64,000 nt of DNA from Ascochyta rabiei (lineage: Eukaryota > Ascomycota > Dothideomycetes > Pleosporales > Didymellaceae). How positions within the stretch are numbered: the first letter of the stretch is position 1; each line of letters begins with the position of its first letter. The DNA is taken from positions 1,116,001 through 1,180,000 of the forward strand of contig NC_082418.1 of the NCBI RefSeq assembly GCF_004011695.2. The letters are read 5' to 3'. The notes below the pieces were generated by a model. That model had not been told where the DNA came from. It searched no databases and worked only from the letters and a program-made list of their open reading frames with translations. Of the stretch, positions 31,401 to 42,304 are shown piece after piece. The translations under genes were made by a program, and so were the position numbers.

Positions 31401-34400
31401 ACTCCTCCAAACATACCTATCGGAGTTCGATGATGAGACATCTTACGGCCATGTCTCTCTGGGTCGATCATTTGCCCTGGAGATGGGATCTGTGATACCT
31501 GTCAATGATCAACGTCTCGGTGCTATTGAACGTCAAGGTATCAACATCAATACCGCTTCCGACTTCATCACGCAGTATACTACGCGACAAGAGTATAAGT
31601 TCCTCGAAGGCAGCAACGACCAGCAAGAGGAATGGCTCAACGGTGGAAGCTCAGCCGGTCCTATGTCGGCATATCTCTCTCGAAGTCTCCAAGACGCAAC
31701 AAAGCTTCTCGTCGATCTTGAACAGCGTACACTACACCACAAGCACGTTACCATTGCTGAGCTAAGAGACATACTTCGACGAGCGGCTGCTCTTCTCTGT
31801 CGAGTAAAGAGAGACCAATCGCCAATCGTTCAGCACCTGGTCGGCATTCCTTTTGCAGTCTTCTCAAAGCAGTCGATCAAGTTAGGCATTTCGCTTTGGA
31901 CTAGTGTCATCAAAGAGAACCCTCGCATGGAGTCTCGTGTTCTGATGGCAATTGCTGAGAACTTTGAGAATACGGTGCGCAAGCGGAGAGGTCTCTTTAG
32001 CCCTTCGTTGAGGTATGTACGCACCCGTTACTATCAAGGCAACTGCTAATACTATGAAGGCATCCAGATCCCTTTTATGGTAAACAAGAATTTGCTGCTA
32101 CCGACAAAGAAGCTTTGAGCAAGCACCAGCAACACATCTACAATCTCATTGCACCTCACTTCCGGCTGGTTCAGTTCCTCTCGAGCCATTTCAGCGCCTC
32201 TCGCCTCAGCAAATCGGACTTCGAGCGTGTATACGTCCGCCTGATTCATGTCACGCTCCACGCGATGAGCGAAGGATGCTCTCAGCCTTTAGCTAGGGAG
32301 GCCTATTTCCATGTCATTCTTCTGGCGCTGCGAATTGTCCGCCATAGCACGACCATCTCATCGGCTGCTAAGTGGCGCCTCATGGACCGTCTCTTGACTG
32401 CGGCCTTAGCGTGGTTTGCTCACGCACCACAATGGTCGTTCGGCGGCAACCGCCTCCAGATTAAAGCTGAGACTCAGGTTTTGTCAGATGTACAAATGCA
32501 CCTCGAGGCTCTTGGGAAAGTGGCTACAGTCCTGGATTCGGCGTCGAGACAGGTCAAAGCTAAGCAAGACCTATTGTCTGTACTCATCTCTAACGAACAA
32601 ACGCGTCTGACGGTCTGGCTGTTCCCTCTGGATAACGGTAAGAAACACCACTTTGGCTCAGGTGGTGCCAGAAGTGGACTCCTAGACGCTGCTGTATCGG
32701 TCCACACCAAGACGGCATGGGCAGAGAACCCCGCCATTGCCATCCATCTACTCAAGCGCTTCCAGTCGCCGCGCTTGCAAAGTGAAGTCCGGTTCCAGGT
32801 TCTTAACTTCCCTCACAAGGTCTTAAATGAACCGGATGCTTTGGAGATCATGCTTGGAAACCAACTGCCAGGCGACGTCTCTTTCCAGCTTAAGTACCTG
32901 CTGTACTGGGCTCCTCTAAATCCTATTACAGCGGTAACGCTGTTCATGCCGGCTTACGGCAACCATCCGTTCATCATTCAGTACGCAATGCGGGCACTCG
33001 AGAGCCACTCGGTTGACGTCATGTTCTTTTATGTCTACCAGATCGTCCAGACACTTCGATACGACGTGTTGGGCTACGTTGAAAGATACATCATCGAGAC
33101 AGCTAGGTTCTCTCAGCTGTTTGCTCATCAGATTATCTGGAACATAAAGGCGAACTCTTACAAAGACGAAGCTTCAGAAATAGTAGGTCTTCTTAGTCGA
33201 CTTCCCGATACATGTACTGATTTTCACTAGCCCGATCCTGTCAAGCCCACCCTCGACAAGGTCATGGCAAGCCTTGAGTCCAGCTTCTCGAAAGAGGATC
33301 ACGAGTTCTACGAGCGCGAGTTTGCCTTCTTCAACGAAGTCACTGGTATATCTGGTACTCTTCGGTCCGTCCTGCACGAGCCGAAGGAAGTCAAGAAGCA
33401 GAAAATTGCAGAGGAGTTGCGCAAGATTGAAGTAGAGGTTGGCGTGTATCTCCCAAGTAACCCTGACGGCCAAGTCATTGGTATTGACCGCAACTCCGGC
33501 AAGCCACTGCAGTCGCATGCAAAAACACCCTTCATGGCTACGTTCCGCATTCGCAAAAACAAGCCCGACACTGGCCTCATCGAAGACATTGAAGAAGAGC
33601 CTCGTTCTGGCCTTCCTGTAACGAACAACACCTATGAGACTTGGCTTTCTGCCATCTTCAAGGTTGGCGACGACTGCCGTCAAGACGTCCTCGCCCTCCA
33701 AATGATCGCCGCGTTCCGTGGCATCTTCAACACCGTTGGTCTCGACGTCTGGGTATTCCCTTACCGCGTCACCGCCACAGCGCCCGGCTGCGGTGTCATC
33801 GACGTGCTCCCCAACTCCATCTCGCGAGACATGCTAGGTCGCGAAGCCGTCAACCGGCTGGACGACTACTTTGTCAGCCGGTACGGCAACGAGGACAGCA
33901 TCCGCTTCCAAGAAGCGCGGTCCAACTTTGTCAAGAGCATGGCAGCCTACAGCGTCATCTCGTTCCTGCTGCAGTTCAAGGACCGCCACAACGGCAACAT
34001 CATGATTGACGACTGGGGCCACATCATCCACATCGACTTTGGCTTTTGCTTCGATATCGCCCCGGGCGGCATCAAGTTCGAGCGCGCCCCCTTCAAGCTC
34101 ACCGCCGAGATGATCGCCGTCATGGGCGGCAGCACCACGTCGCAGCCGTACCGCTGGTTCGAGGAGCTGACCATCAAAGCCTTCCTTGCGAGCAGGCAGC
34201 ATTGCGATCACTTGTGCCACATTGTGGAGCTCATGCTGGACAGTGGACTGCCGTGCTTCAAGCCCGAGACGATCAAGAACTTTAGGGATAGATTTGTTCT
34301 CGATAAGACGGAGAGAGAGGCCGCAGACTATATGAGGGGTCTTATCCAGAAGAGCGCGAGTAGTTACAGCACCGGCACGTATGATCGGTTCCAGTTGATC

Positions 34401-34421
34401 ACGAATGGAATTCCGTACTAA
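28452..34421 (+). CDS. STT4: Phosphatidylinositol 4-kinase, type III alpha class (Stt4)
   Basis: Five exons: 28452-28456, 28510-30274, 30325-32012, 32060-33182, 33231-34421, giving 1,923 aa. The first coding exon is only ATGGC. It is required because the long N-terminal frame has no ATG, and splicing the 53-bp intron 28457-28509 gives MARTIRGNALEKLARLSA, a plausible Stt4 start. The body is helical repeats. The C terminus has the PIK helical region, then a lipid-kinase domain with VIDVLPNSISRD, the catalytic DRHNGNIM and the metal-binding HIDFGF, ending in YDRFQLITNGIPY. Stt4 makes PI4P at the plasma membrane, feeding PI(4,5)P2, cell-wall and actin signalling. Confidence 0.93.
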
Positions 34422-36726
34422 GGGGCGTGGAGGGGAGTGAGAATGTAGAGGTAAGAATAGACGGCAGCAACGACAACAACAAGGTTGTTCTTACCGAGTT
34501 ATGTATTTAACTAATGTGCAGCGTGATATTTACTTGCTTGCTGGTGATGAGGTTCTCTACAAGTTCGCTACCTACGATCACTGGAATTTGAACATGTTCT
34601 GTGCCGTCCGTCAGGCTCATACAACTTGAATGCGAGATCGAGTTTGCAGATGTGGATTGGCGAAGCGAATGTTGCATTGCAATCTAGAGGCTATCCATTA
34701 GCACCTGTATGTGTGAAGTGACGATACGTCACAATTTTGCTCTTGCTGTTGCTGTGGCGCAGGCCTAGACTTGTGCACGGCTGAAGCCACAAAGACAGAG
34801 CTCGGTTGTCTCCCATCCGAACGTTGTTACAAATAAGTAGGCTTGCAGTTGCCGTTTCACAGAACACATCATGAGTATGCTACCAACGCCAAAAACTCCG
34901 TAGCATGCGAGTTGACGGAGGTGCGGGCCATGGCCTAGACTGGGCGGCAAGTTGCGTAAGGTGTGTGAAACATGGCGAGCGGTGTATAGTCCTAAGCCGC
35001 TGGGTCAGTTGTAGCTAGAGGCAGGTCTTCTGAGCGTGGCAGATATGACGGTCTTTGTAGAATCTAGATATTCTATCAACCGTGTGTTCATCAAGCGCAA
35101 ACGAGGACTCCATTACGAAGACGCGTCTTGCATTCAACTATCATAGACTATGGTTTCAGGCTGTGCTTGCATGCAGAAACGGTGGCCCACCGACCAGCGC
35201 AACAATTGTTCAGACGCAACAACGATGCTGTGAATCTGCAGTGTATTGGCCAGACGCGTAAGTTGCAGCCGTCGTCTGTAGCCGTCGTGTCGTGTTGTAT
35301 GGAAAAGGCAGGTGCGGTAAGTGGAAACGAAATTACGAAGAGCTAGGCCAGCCCAGATGCAGCTTGCATTGAACAACCACGGGTGTTGTTATCGTGCACT
35401 TCCTTTTTGGGACAACATGGAAGCTGCAACACCGCACGTTTGCACTCACATTAATGTATTGTGTCGTCGATCAGGCGAAAGAGCGGTCGCGATGGTACGT
35501 TCGTCCAGGTGTCAACTTGTACGAGCGGTGTATTTGGTCACGATCTCGATTGTGGGGTCTAGACCATTGTGTCGCTCGAAGCAAGTGTGAACGCTAAGCT
35601 GACAGGCGACGCCGGGGCGTACGCCTGTGCACTTCACTGACTGTCCTGTCCCTGTGCGGCCAGGCATGAGGTCCGATATAGACGTGGTCCAGAACCGTTG
35701 CCAAGAGATATAGGTTTACTGCAGCGGCTGCAGACGCCCATGGCGTCATGCATTTTGAGTATCGACGTGGGCTGTTGATAGTCGAAACACTTGTGAGTTT
35801 GATTCCTTGTTGGCAGTAAAGGCTACAGCGTGGAGAATGTAGCCCGCGCGATTGAAGAACAAGGCGGAGGCTGTCGTCTGACAAGTCCAGCCCTGAAGGC
35901 TTCCTTCCGCGGGAGGACTAAACAGGCTGAAACGCAAAACTACGGGCTGTTATGCAGCGGCATGCAGTCTCGATGGAGGGCAGGGTGGACGGATGCATGA
36001 CTGTGTCGTGTCGTCAGCACGTTTCTGCCAGGAATGGACCTTGCAGCCATGGCTGTCGGCATCTGCGCGCCAACAGTCGGTGTTCGGCGTCCGGATATGG
36101 TGAGCTTGCGAGGGAGGGGTTCAGGGCCCCTTCATTCTAGATGCTTCTGAGTTCTGACGGTACTACACGCGTTTGAATGGTAAGTTCGGAAGACGCCATT
36201 CTCGATGCCCAAAAGCGCAAGACGCTCAATGGACTGCGTCGGCGCATCGGCGCATCTTCTGTGACAGCTCGTTAGCAAAAAGGGTGTAGGGCGGGATACC
36301 GCTTTCAGCGGATCTGTGGTTTTGAGTGGGCATTTTGGGAGGAACTGAGGAAGGCGCGCCAGGGACTAGTTCCGGATAGTAAGATCCCGTGCCGGTTGCG
36401 AGCTATTGACTTGGGTAGCGGCGTCTGAACGACTCTGTCTTGACGGCACGTGGTGGAGTGGACGAACTACTGCTGGAGTTGAGTAGAAAGGATGGAGAGG
36501 AAGAACGGATGCGGGGTGCTGTTGTGGTTGCTTGAACACCTAAGCATCCTTTGACCGCGAGTAGAAGTTGTGATCGGCGAGCACAGTACATCATTGCCAT
36601 TCGCGGTAGGCGCACGGGACACACGTATCACGTGTTTCCCGTTCGGTGGTTGGGGAGTCGCAGCAGAGCCCGATGCACTTAGTCGGGGGATGTGCGCCGC
36701 CAAGGATGAGGGCTGAGCATCTCACT

Positions 36727-36788
36727 GTTCAGGTGTTCAGGTGTCCAGGTGTCCAGGTGTTCAGGTGCTCAGGTGCTCAAGTGCTCAG
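36727..36788. repeat. 8-bp tandem repeat, almost 8 copies
   Basis: Units GTTCAGGT, GTCCAGGT and GCTCAGGT follow each other without gaps; variation is confined to positions 2-3 plus one A/G. Confidence 0.9.
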
Positions 36789-37146
36789 CATCTGGAGTCT
36801 ATGCTCGGGCAGCTGCTCCAGCCATGTAACGTTACTTCACGGGCCTCTCGAGTGCAAGCTGCGGACTATCAAGCCGAAGCCAGAACCAGAACCAAACATT
36901 GCGGAAGGAAGCTGGCCCATGATTGGCCTGCTATATGGAGGTAGCGGCATGTCTGGAGTTGAGCTCATGTCCTGCGGCCTAGAACACAAGACCAACACAT
37001 GGCACACAACAACCAGAAGATAGCAATTCGCCGAGCTCTTGCTTCGGCCTCATTTCACGTGTCAGTTTGGTGATGGCACGCGCAGCTTCGACCAGGCCCA
37101 CACGGTACTCTGCCACGGCGGTATTGATCGGCACTCGGTGCGTATT

Positions 37147-37203
37147 GTGTACAGTGTACTGTGTACTGTACTGTGTACCGTGTACTGTACTGTGCACTGT
37201 GTA
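37147..37203. repeat. TGTAC/TGTGTAC microsatellite
   Basis: Alternating TGTAC and TGTGTAC units. Because GTAC is self-complementary, the tract can fold on itself. Confidence 0.85.
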
Positions 37204-37866
37204 GGCGAGCCTGGTCCCAGCTGTAAGACAAAACACAGCTTGTTGCACACCTGCTCGGCCATGCCAATGACGTGGACCGCAGTGTGTGATCATTGATGGA
37301 TGGCAGCAGCAGCCGTGTGGACGGTACCGTGGTGCTCGCTGCGTGCTCACTGTTCAAGCCCCAGAGCTGGCAAACAAGACATGCATGGAGCCACTTGGTC
37401 ACTTACACAGTACCTAGCACTCGATTCACTCTTCTCCACGATCTTGCACTCGGTGCCGAGCATCTCCACCAGATAGATTGCGGCGAGGCAGGTTAGCGGC
37501 TTGCACAATCCACACGGCCAGTCGTCATCATGTCCCCCAGACGCCCTCTCTGCGCACGCGATCCCACTCGCGTCGGCGGTGTCAGTAGGCAGGAAGTGGC
37601 TGGCTCGGGCTTTAGGAGGCTTTGAGACCTTTAGCGGCGCAAATCGTGCAGGGCGCACTTTGCACCAAGCATTCTAGACTGGCCGTCAAACCGCGATCCA
37701 CTATGCCAGGATGCCAGGATGCCCGGATGTCAAACGTCGAACGCCCGAATAACAAGCGCAAGCGCAAACCTGCACGCCTGCAGACCAGCCGTCAGTCCGC
37801 ACTGCGCAGAGCTGCTTCGGCCCATCTGGCGAGCTCGACTGCCTTGGTGCCTGTGCTGTGCTGTCC

Positions 37867-37902
37867 AGCACCGCTCATAGCACCGCTCGCAGCACCGCTC
37901 GC
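37867..37902. repeat. 12-bp tandem repeat, 3 copies
   Basis: AGCACCGCTCAT followed by two copies of AGCACCGCTCGC. Confidence 0.9.
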
Positions 37903-38390
37903 AGCAGACCACCACCGCCGTGCTCTTCTCCAAGCAAGACGCAACGCGCTCGCTCGCAGGGGGCCTCAGCGTGCTTAAAGAGCATCACCGTCCAGATGCA
38001 GCAGCTAGGCAGGCACCAGATGCGTCTCTTTGTGTCTCCACTACAGGGCATCCGCCGGAGCGCAGGGGCCGCAGAGGCCTTTTCTGCTGCAGCGGAAGGC
38101 GTTCTAGATCGCCTTGGATGCGCAACCTGCGGCCAGCCCTCTTATGTGCGACTCTAGCAGTCCGTCTGCCAGTCCAACCAAATGCGCAGACTCAGCCCTC
38201 CTCCCTCGCAGTCTTCGATTCCTTCTGCACACAACCGCATTCCTCGCCCATCCCAGCTGCTTCTGCACCTTACCACCATTTAGTCAGCCTGTTCCGGATA
38301 CGGCCCCGTTCAACCTTCGTCACCCATTTCGTCAGCCAAGTCTCGGACATTGCTCTTCACCACAGCCGTACTGCTGTGTCCACATCCAGT

Positions 38391-38418
38391 GTCCACCGTC
38401 CACCGTCCACCGTCCTCC
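38391..38418. repeat. 7-bp tandem repeat, 4 copies
   Basis: Three copies of GTCCACC then GTCCTCC, about 130 bp before the histidine kinase start. Confidence 0.9.
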
Positions 38419-38546
38419 GTCCAGTGCGCCTTGCAATCCTCTACCCCGGCGTGGGTACTCTACCCACCACCTGGTCCAAACCTGACCACCACTCCGGCCC
38501 ACATCTACCTGGAGCCCCACCTGCCGTCCGGATGGAAACGTAGAAA

Positions 38547-41271
38547 ATGGGAGAATTGTCCACCAGCCCTGTTCCACCTGATATAATGGAGCGCCGCTCC
38601 GTTGCTTTCTCACGACCTAGCCCAGGCGTCGTCGTGCAAGAGGGCGAGAGTGGTTTCAAAGAAGAGCTCTCTCGACTGTATGACCCCGCTGAGAGCAACG
38701 CTGCCGAACAACTCGTCCAACTCAAGAGCACACTGAGGACCGCCGATATCGACACCTTTTGGTCTCTTCTCACAGAGGGTCTAGCACGCATTGCCGACGC
38801 ACAGTATGCTTTCGTTTCAAAGAGGATCTTAGTCGATGAGAAGGATGTTGCAGTGGAGATGCCGCCCATCGGAGAGCCTGGGTCATGCCTGATGGGAGAA
38901 GCTTTCTACATCAACGAAGACCATGGAGATGGTCCTGGTCACCTTCGCAATTTCAAGTATCACGCCTACCAGTGCCCGTGTGCCTACATGAAGCACGATA
39001 AGATTTTCGTCATCCCAGAGCGATTAAACGACTTCATCGTCGACAACCCGAACGATCTAATTATTCCTGGAGAGGCTTACCTTGGAATTCCACTTTTCGC
39101 CGAAGGAAAGTGCTTTGCGCACTTTGGAGTAATGTGGGGCGAAGAGGGGGCTGCCAGACGCACACTGAGCTGGGGCTTCCTTGAGACCCTCTTTCATGCT
39201 TTGGAAGACCTGATTCTGGACCGAGTTCTGGAGGGGAACAATTTCGCCAAATCCGCACAGCCGGTTCAGGACCAACAGCCCAAGGTTGTTCCGCACAAGG
39301 CCATCTCCGTTGCCCAGTCGTTCAAGCCTTATGCTAGAAGCCTATCCCATGAGCTCAGGACACCTATGCAGGGCGTTGTTGGTATGCTCGATGTCATGAT
39401 GGCAAACGTGAAAGAAGCAGCGGAAAACATGGACATTGATGTACGAACTCGTCGCATGCTCGATACCCTCAAGGAGAACATCGAAGCTGTGCAAGGTGCG
39501 TGAAACCGTGCTATTTTTTCAAACAATTATCCGCATCCATACTGACTCTAAAGCAGATAGCTCAAGGCGTGCTGTTGAGGCCGCAGACAACGTAGTCCAT
39601 GCTTACGATATGAACATGGGTGTTCCCGAAACACCTGTTTCGCCACTAGACAAGAGTCCTAACCAGTGGAACACATTCTGGCGGGAGGCTCGACCAGAGC
39701 TTCCGGTTGCACGCAGCAGCATGGCCCGAGAACAGCAGCGTGGTGTGAAGAGGAGAAGGGAAGAACTCACATGGGGAGAGAACCAGACTCGCGTCGCACG
39801 CCCCATCCGACGCAGGACTCGGGATACCTTCTCCGAAGAGCCTCCTTCTCGTGGATCGATCTCCTGTCCCCCGCAGTCTAGTTTGAGAGAGATTGAGCAG
39901 CTGGAGAGCTGCGCAGGTCGCTGCGGTGGCTCGACGAGCTTTCCCAGATTTGTTGCTGGGCACCAGAAAACTCCGAGTCTCCGCCATACCAACCTCAGGG
40001 AGGTCCTTCACTATGTGATTGCAGATGCACTCAAAGTTGGCGGGCGACCAGACTCAGCTATTGCTGAGTCGACGGACAACGGCGAACGAATTGAGGTACG
40101 GATGCGAAGCTCTTATGGAGAAGCGTCTACCAAATGGGTCGAGTGGAGCGTGTCTTCAGACGTACCAGACTCGATTTTGATCGACGAGAAGGACTTGGCC
40201 AAAGTAGTGTCTTGTGTGACCTTGAACGCCATCAAGTTCACCCAGAACGGTACAATCACACTTGAAGCCACTCTGAGTGCCAAGGGACGCTACATCGTAA
40301 TCAACGTAAAGGACACCGGCTCTGGCATCCCCGCAGCATTCTTGCCCAACTTGTTCAAGCCCTTTTCTCGAGAAGACGACTCGACAACACGGCAGAGTGA
40401 AGGCCTCGGCCTAGGACTCATGGTAGCCAAGGGCCTCGCCAGAAAGCTTGGTGGTGATTTATTCTGCTTGCGCTCGCACGTAAGTGGACCAAAGAAGGGA
40501 TCGGAGTTCGAGTTGCGTGTTCCACTCACTGCGGGTGAGGTTTGCAGCCGGCCCTCGTCACCCTTTGGTTCACCCACGCCTTCTATTCGAGCTCGCATGT
40601 CTGTCGATCCTGAGGTACCCCATCTTAATGTTTCCCAGGAACCGATCACGCCTCCTTTGTCTTCAGAGCCCTTTGCGAGCGACCTTGGACAAAAAGAGTA
40701 CGCTACAGGGTTAGATACGCCATCCGTTGTTGTTCATCCTACCCCGTCGGCGAATATTTTGGGGCTTCTGTCACCACGCCGGGCATCGTCGCCTCTTCGC
40801 CACATGTCGAAAGAGCCTGTCCGCGCACCAGCATCTGCACCCAAGCTCGCAGAGGAGCTGCCTCTCAACTTTCTTGTCGTCGACGACAACGCCATCAATA
40901 GGCGCGTTTTGGTCAATATGCTCAGCAGGCTGGGCTACAAGAACGTCATCACAGCTTTCAACGGCAACGATGCCGTCGAGGCCATGCACCGCAACGCATA
41001 CGCCCCTCCTCCTGAGGCCATTGACGTGATTCTTATGGACCTCTGGATGCCACTACTTGATGGCTTCCAGGCAACCGAAAGCATTCTCCACATGCCAGAG
41101 CTCGAAAGCACAGGTCGCAAGCCTACCATTCTGGCTGTGACTGCCGACGTCACAGACGCTGCGCTGGACAAGGCGGCAAAGAGTGGCATGAAGGGCTATG
41201 TGACCAAGCCATTTGTGACCAGAGACCTCGTCAGGTTAATCCGGACGTACTGCGCGACTAGGGAGTCGTAG
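38547..41271 (+). CDS. Hybrid histidine kinase (GAF-like / HisKA / HATPase / receiver)
   Basis: Exons 38547-39495 and 39557-41271 (61-bp intron) give 887 aa. There is no membrane segment, so it is probably a soluble sensor. Residues about 70-230 look like a GAF-type sensor module. The H-box SLSHELRTPMQG places the phospho-His at about residue 268. The ATPase N-box is TLNAIKFTQNG (Asn about 540), followed by DTGSGIP and GLGLGLMVAKGLA. The receiver starts LNFLVVDDNAINRRVL, with phospho-Asp about 811 in ILMDLWMP and the conserved Lys in VTKPF. It should feed a His-Asp phosphorelay (Ypd1-type). The H-to-N spacing is about 270 residues, far longer than usual, owing to a Ser/Arg-rich insert. Confidence 0.92.
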
Positions 41272-42304
41272 ACTACCCGGCGCACTTCGCTTCATCCAAG
41301 ACATGGACACTGTCTTGGTCTATGCAAAGTATATATTCAGCATCAGCACATTCGATGTACAGTGATTTGGGGTACCCGAGCAAAAGTCCCATGGCGTATG
41401 GATTGGGTATGGGCACGATGATTACGATAGCGTTTTGCAAGACCGGTGAAGTTATCCCGGCATTCGGCTTGATTCCCCCTGGCCTGCGGGCCTCGTTGCA
41501 GCTCTGCGACGACTGCACGGTTGCGTTGTTACCTGATGCGTATGTAGTACTATAAACCATTATCATCATGATCACCTCAAAGCATGAATACGAGTCTGGT
41601 GCCAGGGTCTGCAGATACCGGCATGCGGCTCTTCGTAGAATTCGCTCTGCAGGGCGACGCAATGCAGAGCCGCATAACCGTGTCGATGGTGATGCTGAGT
41701 GGGGGACCTGAGTTCGTGGGGCAGAGCCGACATGCCGGAAACAGCGAAGCGGCCGATCGAACGAATGCATGGAGATGCAAGCAACAGTGTGTCTCCATAA
41801 GGAGCGCGGCTTCCAAAAGAAACAAGAGTCATTCGAAAACACGATACAAGAGCACGAGAGCAAATCGCAATCGCCGACTCGAAACGTGGGCCTGCTCTGC
41901 GGTGGCTGGTGAGCGTTGGAACCCTCACGCGGCCTAGCGCCAGTGTGGAGTGTGTGGCGCGTCGATGAGCTAACTGAGAGGACAGATTTCTTGAGAAGCT
42001 CCAGATCTCTTCTGCCGAGTTCCAGATTCGCTTTAAGCCGTCTGCGCCCCGAGGTTTCGAAGATTCGAGAGGTTTCACCCCCGTCGGTCCTTTGTGCACC
42101 AGCTTTTGCACCTATCACCGCAGTCCGACCAGCCGAGCACCCTGCGCATAGAATTCGTAGCAGCAGTGTACCGCAGTTCTATCTTCAACGACGTCGAGCC
42201 CCACACGTTCCCTCCCACGACCGCGCGCCGCACACTTCGATTGACAACGGGCAGCAACCCACGAGTTTGAACAGTACCCGCGGAGTGACTTTTGTACACA
42301 GAGC
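41272..42304. other. Intergenic: hybrid kinase 3' flank and SERCA promoter
   Basis: About 1 kb. A 281-codon minus-strand frame (41273-42118) starts with GTG, has unconvincing composition and is not called. The 250 bp before 42305 are the likely SERCA leader. Confidence 0.45.

Larger units (their letters stand above)
34422..38546. other. 4.1-kb gene-free stretch with several tandem repeats
   Basis: No frame on either strand has convincing coding character. The region carries several unrelated short tandem arrays, listed separately for 36727, 37147, 37867 and 38391. Part of the right end is probably the promoter and long leader of the histidine kinase gene. Confidence 0.55.

Noticed and set aside
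34422..38546. Search for tRNA, 5S rRNA or transposon remnants in the gene-free region
   Set aside because: No T-arm-like GGTTCRANNCC with matching stems, no transposase or reverse-transcriptase frame and no long terminal repeats were seen.
41273..42118. 281-codon minus-strand frame between the hybrid kinase and SERCA
   Set aside because: It starts with GTG, has irregular composition without domains, and lies in the expected SERCA promoter region.
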